Of a stretch of 64,000 nucleotides of DNA, positions 25,500 to 37,968 are shown one piece after another. Origin of the DNA: Margaritifera margaritifera (taxonomy: Eukaryota > Mollusca > Bivalvia > Unionida > Margaritiferidae). The position numbers were made by a program, and so were the translations under genes. Every line of letters begins with the position of its first letter. Position 1 is the stretch's first letter. The notes beneath the pieces were generated by a model. It worked only from the letters and a program-made list of their open reading frames with translations, did no database searches and was not told where the DNA came from. The stretch lies in the NCBI GenBank assembly GCA_029931535.1, contig JAQPZY010001579.1, forward strand, positions 1,974,501 through 2,038,500. Reading direction: 5' to 3'.

Positions 25500-26445
25500 A
25501 GTAGATGCATCTGGATGAGTAGAAACGTAGAGTAAAATTATTATCCAGGTTGTTTAATGATAGAGTCACCAAACCTTTTTCTCTCAATCTGTCATTCAGG
25601 TAATCCATAGTCTTTGGTCTGTTTTCGTTGAACTCAGCAATTTTACTCTGCAACTCGTCAATGGCTTAAGCATGCTTATCTATTTATTCATCTCCATTAG
25701 GATCAAATAATTTAAACAGATAATTGCTTACTGTAAGTTCCAAACCGTTGCTCCTCCAATAATTATTCCAGCTGTAGCCATTGTTGTATTCATGAGTAAA
25801 ACATTTTGATACTGAAGCCAGGTTTGATTGCAAGTGATATAGGTAATTTAGGACATCATCACCCAATGATTTAAACAAAGTAGTGTTCTTTTTCTGTCAT
25901 TTAAACGGTTTAAAAACATCCAGAGTATACTTTATGTTTGATAAATTATCTTTAGGTGTTACCAACAAGCAGGCAGGATATCCGTCTACAACATGCACTC
26001 TTATATGTAACTATTTACAATGTTAAGTTGCAACGTTTCATCCATTCTTTCGAACGTACGACTAATTTCAGACTTGTATCACATTTTGCCATTCCTATGG
26101 TTGATCCTTTAAATATCTACATCATATACTGAGTCACCATGTGTTGTTTTTTTAATCTAACTTTGCATTCTATAAATTCTATCTGTTTTTGCTGAAGCAT
26201 TGTAGATTGACCATGTAAAATTTACAAGATCTTAAAACTGTACCGTAAATGCATCGGTTATTCCTTCCACATACTGCACTGTTTTAACCATCTTTGTATG
26301 ATACTGCTGATTTCAATGTTATCATCTTTAAATGTAATATATAAATCAGCATCTTTTCTAAAGCACTGTGGTATATCCGTTTTGTTGTTTGAAATTAAAA
26401 AAATCAACGTTCTTATTCTCTTGAATGATATTTTATAACACAACT
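25500..26445 (-). other. Possible further Polinton-type ORF remnants, unassigned
   Basis: Two short minus-strand frames (25,684-25,878 and 26,258-26,443) continue in the same direction as the ATPase relic. They contain protein-like stretches such as LNYLYHLQSNLASVSKCF and FRKDADLYITFKDDNIEI. I do not recognise them. Position suggests remnants of a structural or accessory gene of the same element. Confidence 0.35.
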
Positions 26446-27121
26446 AGGTATTGGTCACATTTCTATCCAGTCCAAACTTGTAAATAAATACACATTATAT
26501 CTTGATATCGACTTTATTGCCTGTATGTTAAACTCATGAAATATTTATATCACCTGTCTAAAAACTGTTGAATTCAACACAATGTAGCTTATTTATAGTG
26601 TGTAAAAAAAAAGAAAATTAGTGTTTGCTAATTGTATACATAGTCTGACATGCCTTTTGAATTAGATTTTTAAGTGTAAAAACAAAAATATAAGTTGGTC
26701 AAGTAATAATTTTAATTTTTATTTGTGTTGTTCTATTATCCATATATGGGATTTATAAACACCATAAACATGAATAAGACGGCCCACATACACTACTAAA
26801 TATTAACAATTATAACGAAGACAGTGTAGAGAGGTTATAATATCACTAATTCCAAGGTCACGAGTCATGCTAGTAACGCGCTTGGTTCACATATCAGCTG
26901 TTTCTGGTTCAAACCCTGCAGCTGTTCCTCCGTGTGTATAAGTAAGTGGAACCAATCCAAGATTGGTGGTTTCCTTTGGGTTCGTCACCTTTCTGGACAT
27001 AAAAATCCATATAAAGTCAAAATTTTGACGTGAAGAGTGTGTTGAATTAGTTGTTAGATCTTTTTGTTTAAAACAGTGCAACATAATTAACATTTAAACC
27101 TAAAATGTAACAAAAACTTAC

Positions 27122-27308
27122 CCCTTTTATAGGTCCTGATATGGGCTACTTCGCTAATGGGTCCCATCCCTGCCGTGTTCAGGACCTGAACGTTGACGGT
27201 ATACCACAAGTTAGGCTTGACACCTATAGCGACTCCAGAGCTGGTCTCTCCACGCCAGCTGACGGAGTTCATAATTGGGCTCACACCAAACCTCTCCCAA
27301 TAGTTCAC
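27122..27308 (-). CDS. Cont: Contactin exon M: second half of FnIII-3
   Basis: Acceptor GTTGCAG, donor GTAAGT. It encodes VNYWERFGVSPIMNSVSWRG, then KPNLWYTVNVQVLNTAGMGP and ISEVAHIRTYKRG. The L-x-x-x-x-x-Y-x-V-x-V-x-V-x-N-x-x-G-x-G-P pattern is the F-G part of an FnIII fold. It has phase 0 in and phase 1 out. Residues are about 642-703. Confidence 0.93.
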
Positions 27309-27401
27309 CTGCAACGATTTTTGTAAAAGATATATTTTAGTTCCAGTAATATACACCTTCCAGATTAAGCTTGGACATAGTATCAATCTGTTTTAGTGAG
27401 A

Positions 27402-27450
27402 AGTTATTCGACTCACATCGGAAAGAGTCAAGGATGTTCCATTTGATGTA
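27402..27450. repeat. Dispersed repeat fragment shared with 4,203-4,250
   Basis: Both places carry GAAGTTATTCGACTCA, ATCGGAAAGAG and AGGATGTTCC in the same order with a few substitutions, about 23 kb apart and in the same orientation. The parent family is not known to me. Confidence 0.7.
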
Positions 27451-28159
27451 GCATGGATTACACAGCCCTGTTTGGATTTCATCACTAAACATTGGAAAGC
27501 CAAACCATGGCCTATGGAAACAAATAAAGTGAAATGAAAACAAGGCTCCCCCAAATTTTGGAGTGCTATATCGCGCTGTAATCATTGACTACGGTAAATT
27601 AAATTAATTCTGTAAGCAAAGCATACCAGTTCACACCTTTCTGGCAAACAAAAGTAAAATTTACATCAATGAGGAAAAATGTTGTAACATCAAAATAGTT
27701 ATAGATTGGCATAATGTCATGATACTATGACATCATAATCTCGCTTTCCCAAGGGATTGGATCAACATGTATCTGCTTGATGTTAACAATCTCCAAGGAA
27801 ACATAGTTTTCACTGTATTTTCTCAATGCAGATACAGTCTGTGCAGGCTGAAAGAGGTGTATATTTAATCAGAACACCATTGTCTCTTTCCAGTGCGAGT
27901 CGAATTGCTTCAAATTTCTAAAAGTGACTTGGTGGTAAGCACAGTAGTACCACCCAAATTGGTAAGTTTTTGGTTGATGAATATCCGCTAGATATGCAAA
28001 GAGTAGATCCACATAATGAAAGATAAGGGTTGAAAAAAACATTTGATGATGTTTCAACAATCAATGAAATACCTGCACTTTTAATTTATAATGTTTTACC
28101 TTTAACTTAAAGGTAAAAAAAAATCATTAAGTTTCCATAGCCTAAAACTATTCCTTACA

Positions 28160-28290
28160 TTGATATTAGTGATGACACATCATCGAGTCGTTGTGAGGTC
28201 AATAATGTTCTTATTACGTAATAGCGACTACGGACTTGAGGGCACTTTAAAATGGCTAATATTTACATCCAAAGTTAATCTCGGCCTGCT
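28160..28290 (+). repeat. Dispersed repeat, inverted relative to 3,780-3,945
   Basis: The phrases 'gacacatca', 'gtgaggtcaat', 'ttattacgtaata', 'ggacttgagggca', AAAATGGC and TATTTACATC appear here on the plus strand. They appear in the same order on the minus strand of 3,945-3,780. Confidence 0.65.
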
Positions 28291-29457
28291 CATATTGTAT
28301 CAGCATAAATAATTTTCAGACATCAGTCTGGGTAAAGTATGGCCAAAATTGCGCCCACTTGCATATTGTTTATATCAAGCGGACACGTTTTGATCTCATC
28401 CCTTAAGAAGGTGCTGATATATCATCGATATTATGACGTCAAAATGCTCATGAAGTCAAAAATGACGTTAGTCTAATGTACAACTGAATTGATCTTACAA
28501 CAGTTTTCTTGACTAATATCAGTTTTACTTTTGTTTGCCTTAAAAGTGTGAATTAGCATGCTTTGTTTTCATTATTAATTTAATTTACCTTAGTCAAATC
28601 TCACAGCACCGTCTAACGTATACAATTTGGGGCTCGTCATTTTCACTCGACTTCGTTTTTCCTCATGCCCTGGTTTGGCTTTCCATTGCAAAGCCATGAA
28701 AGCCAAAGCGGGCTAGGTGACCTCGGTTAATCTGAGGTCTTTTTTCTTTTTATATCTAGCATGCGATGGAAAAGGCCAATGGCGTTCTGAGTGAGTCTAT
28801 GCTGGGATGCGTTTTGACCCTTATGACCAGAAATATGTTTCATCCTATAATACAAGTAATAGAGATCATGTAAGCGTTCATTAACAACTATTTCAGTAAT
28901 GGGTGTCATTTTTTTAGCATTTCAGTACACATACGTTTAAATGGTGATTATTCACTTTGTTTGAATCCTAATACATCCATATTCCGTTGGAAGGTCATTA
29001 TTTACATGCCCCGATAAATACAAATGGCAAAAATCAATGTTAAAGTACGTGGACATTTTTGGACGAGATCAACCTAAAGGTGTGATCCAGTACAAATTAG
29101 ATTGAATGTCGCACGCTGTGATGTCACTATGAAAACTATTCCTACTACCATTTTATTTGTTATGGTAGAACCGACGTTCTCTTTTCTTGACCCAGTTTAG
29201 TACCTGGCTACAATTGTAAAAGTCCATAGTGATCAATAATTGATGACATTTAAGGCGCAGAGCATTCAACAATCTGGATTGAATAGATTTTAGTTAAACT
29301 AGATTAGAATTAACTTTTAGAACAACAATGACTATTTCATTTAATTTGAGGAAATGCACCAACATGACCACATTGGCACACACCTTAGATCATCACTCTG
29401 ATGTTTTGGTGACTTGGGTTGATCTAAATTATAAAAAGGTTAGCCTATTCTTGGTCA

Positions 29458-29823
29458 CTGCCTTGATCACAGTTTAATGCGTGTTCTACACTGCCTTAAT
29501 CACAGTTTAATGCATGTACTACACTGCCTTGATCACAGTTTAATGCGTGTACTACACTGCCTTGATCACAGTTTAATGCATGTACTACACTGCCTTGATC
29601 ACAGTTTAATGCGTGTACTACACTGCCTTGATCACAGTTTAATGCGTGTACTACACTGCCTTGATCACAGTTTAATGCATGTACTACACTGCCTTGATCA
29701 CAGTTTAATGCGTGTACTACACTGCCTTGATCACAGTTTAATGCGTGTACTACACTGCCTTGATCACAGTTTAATGCATGTACTACACTGCCTTGATCAC
29801 AGTTTAATGTGTGTACTACACTG
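29458..29823. repeat. 33-bp minisatellite next to exon L
   Basis: Eleven near-identical copies of CTGCCTTGATCACAGTTTAA plus a TGCGTGTACTACA end, alternating between GCGTG and GCATG variants. Because 33 is divisible by three, a 126-codon plus-strand frame stays open; it is not a gene. The array ends about 60 bases from the exon L donor. Confidence 0.95.
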
Positions 29824-29882
29824 GAAAAAAGGGCTTATTCACAGCTTAATACAATAATGAATGCATGACATTATTTGATTAC

Positions 29883-30004
29883 CTGATATCCTAGAAGTGT
29901 TCCCTTCATATTCTCCCTCACATTTGGAGTTACGTCCCATGTCACAAGTATTGCTGTAGAATTGTATGGGTATGCCAAAACGTTGGTTGCAACACCGATG
30001 GGTA
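29883..30004 (-). CDS. Cont: Contactin exon L: first half of FnIII-3
   Basis: Acceptor TTTAATAG, donor GTAATC. It encodes PIGVATNVLAYPYNSTAILV, TWDVTPNVRENMKGTLLGYQ (FnIII core Trp and the GYQ end of the C strand). It has phase 1 in and phase 0 out. An NST sequon lies in the B strand. A 33-base minisatellite begins about 60 bases into the intron. Confidence 0.93.
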
Positions 30005-30304
30005 CTATTAAATGAGAAAATCGGCTAAATATTTAATCACATATCACATTGATCCCTGATCATATATTTGCATGACATACTAGTACTTCATGACATCACC
30101 AGTCACAAGGTCAATTTAAGTAGAGAAGCAATGTCTGAGACATCCAAATGGGTCTGGGTGGACAGGGGGATTCTAACAATTGTGTTCATTTAAAATGAAA
30201 TGTGTTGACTAAATTCAATCTTTTACTCGCAAAGTCTCACAAAATATAAAATTAATTTTAACTCATTCTATCAATTTAATTTGTAATGAGTACTACTGTA
30301 AAAT

Positions 30305-30323
30305 CACACACACACAAATATAT

Positions 30324-30373
<50 letters not shown>
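30305..30373. repeat. AC/AT microsatellite
   Basis: A short ACAC run passing into about 25 AT units, in contactin intron 11. Confidence 0.9.
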
Positions 30374-30376
<3 letters not shown>

Positions 30377-31301
30377 TGCATGGCAAAATACGCATGATTA
30401 ATGAAAATAATATCATTATCTGAGGCAAGGTATCTGCTATTAGATAAATTAAACAGTTTAGCAAACTGAGACTAAGATATTGCCCCTGTTCAATTATGAT
30501 GAAAACAAATGTATAGCTTGAAAGATCCATGTTGAATGATGTTAATCATCTGAAGCGATGCTGTGGCCATGAATAGGGAAACTGAGTTGGTTGAGGTGAA
30601 CAGTCTGATTGCGCAATTATCGCAATACGTTAAATATCATACAATTATTGACTTTTGATCTCGGTTGTAGCAACCGAAAATAAAGCTAATTATTGTTTCA
30701 TTATATGATTTTTAATAATCAGATAGTCTTTTGCTTTAATGGTAACGAAATAAAACCTCGTAAACTGTTTGAGAAATAATTTTAAAATATACACAGAAAA
30801 AGTGCAACAAAAGATGGCATTTTCTTTTTATTAGGTAAAATAATGATACAAATTCGATTGATCAATATCATAAGAAAACAGAGTAATCAACGAGTACATA
30901 GCTTGCGCCATTGAAGCTTTAAGTAACCTACAGTTGCCATTGTAAAAATCAATTATCATGGAAAAAACTGTGGTCTTGAGCTAAACACAAATATTTATCC
31001 TATGTTTGTAAAGCATAAACTGTAGATTGTAAGTGTGTTGTACTAACAGAGATGCATCCAATTATCAAGTTTCATGGCTGCAACACAAACAGCACCTATA
31101 AAATTACTTTTAAAGCACAAAGTTTCAACAAAGTCACTGACGCAAGAAAAATAAGCCACAGAGACCTTTTGTTACAATAAGGGTGTAGTACTTATTAAGA
31201 TGCATCCACGATAGTTTGCATATAGCCAAAAGCTCATGAGCTTCTTTTGTTTATGGATGTTGTATTAAGAGAGATCATCATCACTTTCAATATTCTAGCA
31301 T

Positions 31302-32974
31302 GAACAGCACATACGAAATGATTATCAAACAAAGAATTGAACCCAAATCAGTAAAGCATAACAAACAGGCCATAATGGAACAGCACATACGAAATGATTA
31401 TCAAACAAAGAATTGAACCCAAATCAGTAAAGCATAACAAACAGGCCATAATGGAACAGCACATACGAAATGATTATCAAACAAAGAATTGAACCCAAAT
31501 CAGTAAAGCGTAACAAACAGGCCATAATGGAACAGCACATACGAAATGATTATCAAACAAAGAATTGAACCCAAATCAGTAAAGCATAACAAACAGGCCA
31601 TAATGGAACAGCACATACGAAATGATTATCAAACAAAGAATTGAACCCAAATCAGTAAAGCGTAACAAACAGGCCATAATGGAACAGCACATACGAAATG
31701 ATTATCAAACAAAGAATTGAACCCAAATCAGTAAAGCATAACAAACAGGCCATAATGGAACAGCACATACGAAATGATTATCAAACAAAGAATTGAACCC
31801 AAATCAGTAAAGCATAACAAACAGGCCATAATGGAACAGCACATACGAAATGATTATCAAACAAAGAATTGAACCCAAATCAGTAAAGCGTAACAAACAG
31901 GCCATAATGGAACAGCACATACGAAATGATTATCAAACAAAGAATTGAACCCAAATCAGTAAAGCATAACAAACAGGCCATAATGGAACAGCACATACGA
32001 AATGATTATCAAACAAAGAATTGAACCCAAATCAGTAAAGCGTAACAAACAGGCCATAATGGAACAGCACATACGAAATGATTATCAAACAAAGAATTGA
32101 ACCCAAATCAGTAAAGCGTAACAAACAGGCCATAATGGAACAGCACATACGAAATGATTATCAAACAAAGAATTGAACCCAAATCAGTAAAGCGTAACAA
32201 ACAGGCCATAATGGAACAGCACATACGAAATGATTATCAAACAAAGAATTGAACTCAAATCAGTAAAGCATAACAAACAGGCCATAATGGAACAGCACAT
32301 ACGAAATGATTATCAAACAAAGAATTGAACCCAAATCAGTAAAGCGTAACAAACAGGCCATAATGGAACAGCACATACGAAATGATTATCAAACAAAGAA
32401 TTGAACCCAAATCAGTAAAGCATAACAAACAGGCCATAATAGAACAGCACATACGAAATGATTATCAAACAAAGAATTGAACCCAAATCAGTAAAGCGTA
32501 ACAAACAGGCCATAATGGAACAGCACATACGAAATGATTATCAAACAAAGAATTGAACCCAAATCAGTAAAGCATAACAAACAGGCCATAATGGAACAGC
32601 ACATACGAAATGATTATCAAACAAAGAATTGAACCCAAATCAGTAAAGCGTAACAAACAGGCCATAATGGAACAGCACATACGAAATGATTATCAAACAA
32701 AGAATTGAACCCAAATCAGTAAAGCGTAACAAACAGGCCATAATGGAACAGCACATACGAAATGATTATCAAACAAAGAATTGAACCCAAATCAGTAAAG
32801 CGTAACAAACAGGCCATAATGGAACAGCACATACGAAATGATTATCAAACAAAGAATTGAACCCAAATCAGTAAAGCGTAACAAACAGGCCATAATGGAA
32901 CAGCACATACGAAATGATTATCAAACAAAAGAATTGAACCCAAATCAGTAAAGCGTAACAAACAGGCCATAATG
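31302..32974. repeat. 76-bp minisatellite, exactly 22 copies
   Basis: The unit starts GAACAGCACATACGAAATGA and ends ACAGGCCATAATG. The copies differ almost only at one base (AAAGCATAAC or AAAGCGTAAC). Rare private changes are CCC to CTC in copy 13, ATGG to ATAG at the copy 15 start, and one extra A in copy 22. The unit is a shortened version of part of the surrounding ~310-bp repeat. Confidence 0.97.
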
Positions 32975-33915
32975 AACTATTTCTGCAATGATGGAGTAGT
33001 GCTAATCCCAAAGCATCCATCACCAAGTCCATTTATTCTAGATAGGATAGTGCATACATAGCATGCAAGAAATCTACGTGGTCATGAGCTAAACGCACAA
33101 ACTTAATTTAAGCCAGTAGTTCACAATGACTTTCTTTTTGTACGGGTGTATTACTAATAAGATGCATACCATTATCTAGTTTTATAATTCTGTCATGAAC
33201 AGTTACAACACAAATTGAACCCACGTCAATGAAGTGTGAAATATGGGCCACAGTGACCTATTTTGTGATTAGGGTTTAGGACGCCTCAGGATGCATCCCC
33301 TCAACACATTCCATGATTCCAGGTATACAAGTATGTATATAGGATGCAAAGAACCTATGTGGTCATAAACTAAATGCAAAGACATGAAATGTAGGTCACA
33401 GAGACCTTCTTCTGCTGTAAGGGTGTGGTAATGATAGAGATGCAAACAATCTAGTTTTTATTATAGCATGAACAGTGCTTTAGAAAAAAACTGAAAAACA
33501 CAACTGAACCCAAATCGGTAAGCGTGAAATATGAGTCACAGTGATCCACTGCTATGTTACAGTTATAGTACTCATCAAAATCCATATCCTCACCATGTTT
33601 CATGATTCTAGGTATAATAGTATGCATGCAGAGTGAAAACAATATCTGTTGTCGTGAGCTAAATGCGAAAACCTAACCTAAGCCAATAAATTGTGAAACG
33701 TAGGTCGCAGTGACCTTCTTTTCTTGTAATGGTGTGGTACTAATAGACATACATACAGTTATCAAGTTTAATGATTCCAGTATGACATAAAGAAAGCTTG
33801 AGAAAAAAACTGAAAACACAAAATTGAACCCAAGTCTGTGAAGCATGAACTATGATTCATAGTAACCTATTTTTTCATGATGGTGCAGTACTCATTAAGA
33901 GGCATTCTCTCACCA

Positions 33916-34274
33916 CGTTTCGTGATTCCAGGCATAGCAGTATATACACAAAGTTTCATGATTCATTCATAGCAGTATATACAAAAAGTTTCGTGATTCC
34001 AGGTATAGCAGTATATACACAAAGTTTCATGATTCCAGGCAGAGCAGTATATACACAAAGTTTCATGATTCCAAGCATAGCAGTATATACACAAAGTTTC
34101 ATAATTCCAGGCATAGCAGTATATACACAAAGTTTCATGATTCCAGGCATAGCAGTATATACACAAAGTTTCATGATTCCAGGCATAGCAGTATATACAC
34201 AAAGTTTCATGATTCCAGGCATAGCAGTATATACACAAAGTTTCATGATTCCAGGCATAGCAGTATATACATAG
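33916..34274. repeat. 36-bp minisatellite
   Basis: About ten copies of AGTTTCATGATTCCAGGCAT plus AGCAGTATATACACAA. It derives from the 'catgattccaggtataacagtatgtata' part of the ~310-bp unit. Both strands are open because 36 is divisible by three; the resulting frames (33,852-34,274 plus; 33,956-34,369 minus) are not genes. Confidence 0.95.
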
Positions 34275-34545
34275 GGTCCCTCAGAGAGTGAAAAAAAACC
34301 CTCAGCAAAACGCAAAAACGTAATCAAGAATATACAATTAATTACATGTATATACAAACTTAACACCATTAGCCCCTCCCTATGTAATAGGTACTGTGAA
34401 ACCTACTACAAATTGTTGTCTAGGACCTACAAAGAAATAATGGTTAAGATGCATTAATATGTATATGCACTTATATGTGCGGAAGCCGATGCTGGGGATG
34501 GTACAACAGCTCTCTTCTACTTTGTTATGGCGAGGTAATAAAAAG

Positions 34546-36750
34546 TAAACATTACACTTTCAGAAAAAAATTGAATTATTTTTCATCGTAAAGTGTAGTC
34601 TTTGAACTGTCATTTACTGTGCAATTACGGACAGACGAAAAGATGGAAAGCGACAGAAAGGACAGATAAACAAAAGGACAGAAAACATTTTCCGTCAATA
34701 ATTAGTAGTGTATGGTGCACACTCGAGCACTAATCTTGTGCGATGACTAGGTACACAGGCGATAAGACATCGGAAAAATTCGTTGGAATTTTATAACACC
34801 CTCGCGTGAGGACGTGAGGGTCCTATAACGTTTTAGCAAAGACAATAGGTGGCGTTTTAACCAATCATAAAACATCTAGCTTCGAATTCATATAATACAA
34901 TTTATTAGCACAAAAAATGGCATGCGCTGTGCAGGTTTTGTATGATGCTCATTACCTTTTCCTTTACTATATCATGAAAAATTCATTTTCAAAGTGTCGT
35001 AAGCAGACCTTGGAACCTTAATTAAATGTTGATTGTTCGCCTTTGAGCTCCTGGATATGCCAAAACTAGCGATGTATGTTTATATCTACCATGATATACA
35101 AAGACACATCCGTAATCCGGTCCTTCTGTAACCTGGCCACCTATGAAAACTGGACTAACAGTTTGGTTCCAAATAAAGCCATTCTAAACTAATGTCTAAT
35201 CAAACCGTATAACAGACTGGCCACCTCTATGAATCGGTCAAAATATTTGGTTCTGACATTGTCTGGTTTTGGGTAGTTTCACTGTATTGATCAACTCATC
35301 GATAATACGGATGAATACAGTACAGCCTCTATTATCCGAACTATCTGTTTATTCTAACCAACATCATGTCCATCGAACATTTCTAATGCAGCGAAATCTC
35401 TCAAGACAAAAATCTCGGTAACCAAAATCTCCGTGAAACAAACTCGTGTGTTGAATCCCAAATTTCTACTTAAGTTCTCGGTCACAAAAGTCAATTTTGT
35501 GTTAAAATTAACCAAATAAAACCGAAACCTAATATAGAGTATATGGCCAGTAAGTAGTACCGATACTGACAATTTTGTGATAGTCATATTTTTGTGTATC
35601 ACATTCTCGTATAAGAAAAGAAACAAAATTCACTAGTGCAGTATAACATTTTCACATGAACACACTCGTATCTCTGTACGAGAAATCAAAATTAAAACTT
35701 TTGGATCAGTTTAATATGTTTACGCTTATACACCAGCATATGGATACGAGAAAACTAAAAATCAAAACTAATTTGTTGGCCCAGTCAGACTCAGGGATAT
35801 TATATCACATACTAAAAATCACTAGATCAGTAAGAATGTGAAAGCATTTAGCGAGGCAGAACACAAAATAGTAAACTGAATGTGTGTGTGTATATATATA
35901 TATATGATATGGCATCAAGCTACATTCTATTCAATTCAACCGTTTTTCACAGAGGTGATATATTTCACGAGTTTAATAATGATAGCAACAATGTCCTTAT
36001 CCAGAGATTATGCAGCTTTGTTTCAAAGTTTGCACGAAATTAAAGTGTAGACAAAGCTATCTGTTTTGAATAATAACATTTAAGAGTATAACAATGTTAA
36101 TTTGCTGATTTAAAACAAATTATGTATTTCAATATTTCAGCAAATATGAAGATATACGGATTACTATCACTGAAATAAGCAGCATCAACCCTGATTAAAA
36201 TGCGGTTAAAACAGTAAAGAATGAAGAAGGAATAAATCAGGTATTTGATGTTGGCAAATACGAATTTGTATTCTGCTAAATTTACAGTACAAATTTTAAG
36301 ATCTCCTAAATTTTATAAAGGTCAATCTACAATGATTCGATGAAACCAAAGAGAGAATTTATGGAAAACAAGGTTTGATTTAAAACAGCATATAATTACT
36401 TGGTATATGAATTATCTGTTTTAGAATGAACCATAGGAATGTAAAAATTTGACATAAATCTGACATTATTCATGCAATTGACAGAATTGGAGAAACGTTG
36501 AAAATTCTTGAAAATAAAGAAGGTGTTTTAGATAGTCCTTATGTAGGCTTGTTGATAACACCTAAAGACAATTTTGTCAAGAGTTGAGTATTTGTTTGTT
36601 TGTTGTTGTTTTTTTTCGTTTTAAATGACTGAGAAAGAACAGTCAGTTACTGTGATCCTGAAAATCCAGTTGCTTACACAAATATCAATCAACTGTGAGG
36701 AAAAAGTTATAATGCAAAAGAAACAAAGAATCGTTAACTGAACAGTCTAC
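34546..36750. other. Contactin intron 11, non-coding stretch
   Basis: No coding signal on either strand except weak protein-like fragments after about 36,140 that may belong to the integrase-bearing relic. A GT/AT microsatellite lies at 35,882-35,905. Confidence 0.5.
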
Positions 36751-36759
36751 TTACACGTT

Positions 36760-37600
36760 ACATATGCAAGCGAGCAAAAGATTTCCATATAGAAGGGTCT
36801 ATGTTAGTCACGTGGATGACAATGTTGATATTCAAGCATATGAAAAAGAAAACAATGGATGCCAAGATCCTTTGACAGTGATAGATATTTTTTCAAAATA
36901 TGCTTAGACTGAGAAAGTGAAAACAAAAAAGGGAAATGACATGCACATTGTCTTCAGAGAAATCTTTAAAGAGAGCAAACGTGAAAAGACAATTTGACGA
37001 AGGAAAAGAGTTTAGCAAACGGAAAGTTAAAGATTTGCTGGAAAAGGTAAACACTGTTTTTTATTTTGTTTTTCATCTTACTCAGACAAAATGCCTCTGT
37101 AGTGGAAAGGTTTAACAGAACTCTACAGACTAGAATGTAGAAGTATTTCACTCAAAATAAAACCAGAAAATGGGTTCACTTTTTACCAAAGGCAATTGAT
37201 GGTTACACTGACACTAAAATTAATAGACATGACTCCAGTTGAATAAAGCAGATTAAAAGTGTCCATTAAACTATTGAGTTACTTGAAGAGTGATACATTT
37301 GGAATACCTTAATATAAGATAGGTGAAACAGTTAGAATTTCAAAATACAAAATATTTTAAAGACCTCATTAACTTTGCTGAAGAAATATTTAAAATATGG
37401 CAAATAATTGTAGGTAACCCAATTGGAAGACTTGAAAGGAGGATACATAGAGGGTATGTATAGAGTTATCTATTTACTACAGAGTAGATGACATATACAA
37501 AGCTGAATATTTTTATAAAAAGGAAACATACTCATAGAATGGAAAGGATATTATGAATCGCTGAATTGTTGGGAAGCAGCTGAAAATATTCAATTAAATA
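36760..37600 (+). pseudogene. Polinton/adintovirus-like integrase relic with chromodomain
   Basis: Separate short blocks in different frames match a retroviral-type (DDE, RNase H fold) integrase as carried by Polintons. They are HVDDNVDI near 36,815, LTVIDIFSKYA near 36,872-36,904, FDEGKEF near 36,995, and VVERFNRTL near 37,100-37,125. A chromodomain-like LIEWKGYYESLNCWE follows near 37,530-37,575. The three acidic catalytic positions can each be seen, but stops and frameshifts lie between them, so no functional enzyme is encoded. A C-terminal chromodomain is typical of Polinton/Maverick integrases. Confidence 0.72.
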
Positions 37601-37968
37601 AATAACACCTCAATCGGAGATGAACAAAGCACAAAATTAATAGCAGCATTGAGAAGCATGAAAACTTTGACTTCTGCAAAGAAAGCGAGTTTCTACAAGG
37701 TGACATGTGAAAAATATCAATTCATTAGAGCATGATGGAGTTAAAACACGCACTGCACGTGAATTTGTATTGAGCACGAAACTCAAAAAAGAAAGTACAT
37801 TCAAAAATATCATCAGTAAGTAACCAATGGTACACACGAAAAACTTGATAACGCAACCACGATGTAGTTCAAGTGGCACGTGTTTATCATGAAATAAAAT
37901 AATGTATTAATGGTTGCAGAAGCTGCTATAGTTTACTTTTGAAATAGTTTGGGTATTCTTTAATCATG

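Larger units (their letters stand above)
19860..27121. other. Contactin intron 13, remaining sequence
   Basis: Outside the SINE, fold-back element and Polinton-like relics, the intron is AT-rich without coding signal. A somewhat GC-richer piece at about 23,537-23,720, open in several frames, interrupts the PolB-like relic and is unidentified. A tRNA-like B-box word (GGTTCAAACCCTGC) at about 26,910-26,925 may mark another SINE fragment. Confidence 0.5.
27309..29882. other. Contactin intron 12, remaining sequence
   Basis: Apart from the dispersed repeats and the 33-base array, no coding signal. A minus frame at 28,727-28,909 has no recognisable domain. Confidence 0.55.
30955..34545. repeat. 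~310-bp repeat array, right copy
   Basis: The same repeat family as 9,921-11,680 in the same orientation, with matching start (near 'ggtcttgagctaaacacaaatatttatcctatgtttgtaaagcataaa') and matching end (near 'atatgcacttatatgtgcggaagccgatgctgggg'). Two internal segments have expanded into their own minisatellites, 76-bp and 36-bp, listed separately. It lies in the 12-kb contactin intron 11. Confidence 0.8.

Noticed and set aside
26880..26940. Possible tRNA or SINE head (GGTTCAAACCCTGC)
   Set aside because: Only a B-box-like word is convincing; no A box, body or second copy was found.
29477..29857. 126-codon plus-strand frame of L-H-C-L-D-H-S repeats
   Set aside because: Product of a 33-bp minisatellite whose length is divisible by three, inside a contactin intron.
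31302..32974. Possible CRISPR-like regular repeat
   Set aside because: Units abut directly with no unique spacers, and this is animal DNA; it is a minisatellite.
33852..34369. Overlapping open frames on both strands
   Set aside because: Product of the 36-bp minisatellite; both strands open together is an artefact of period.
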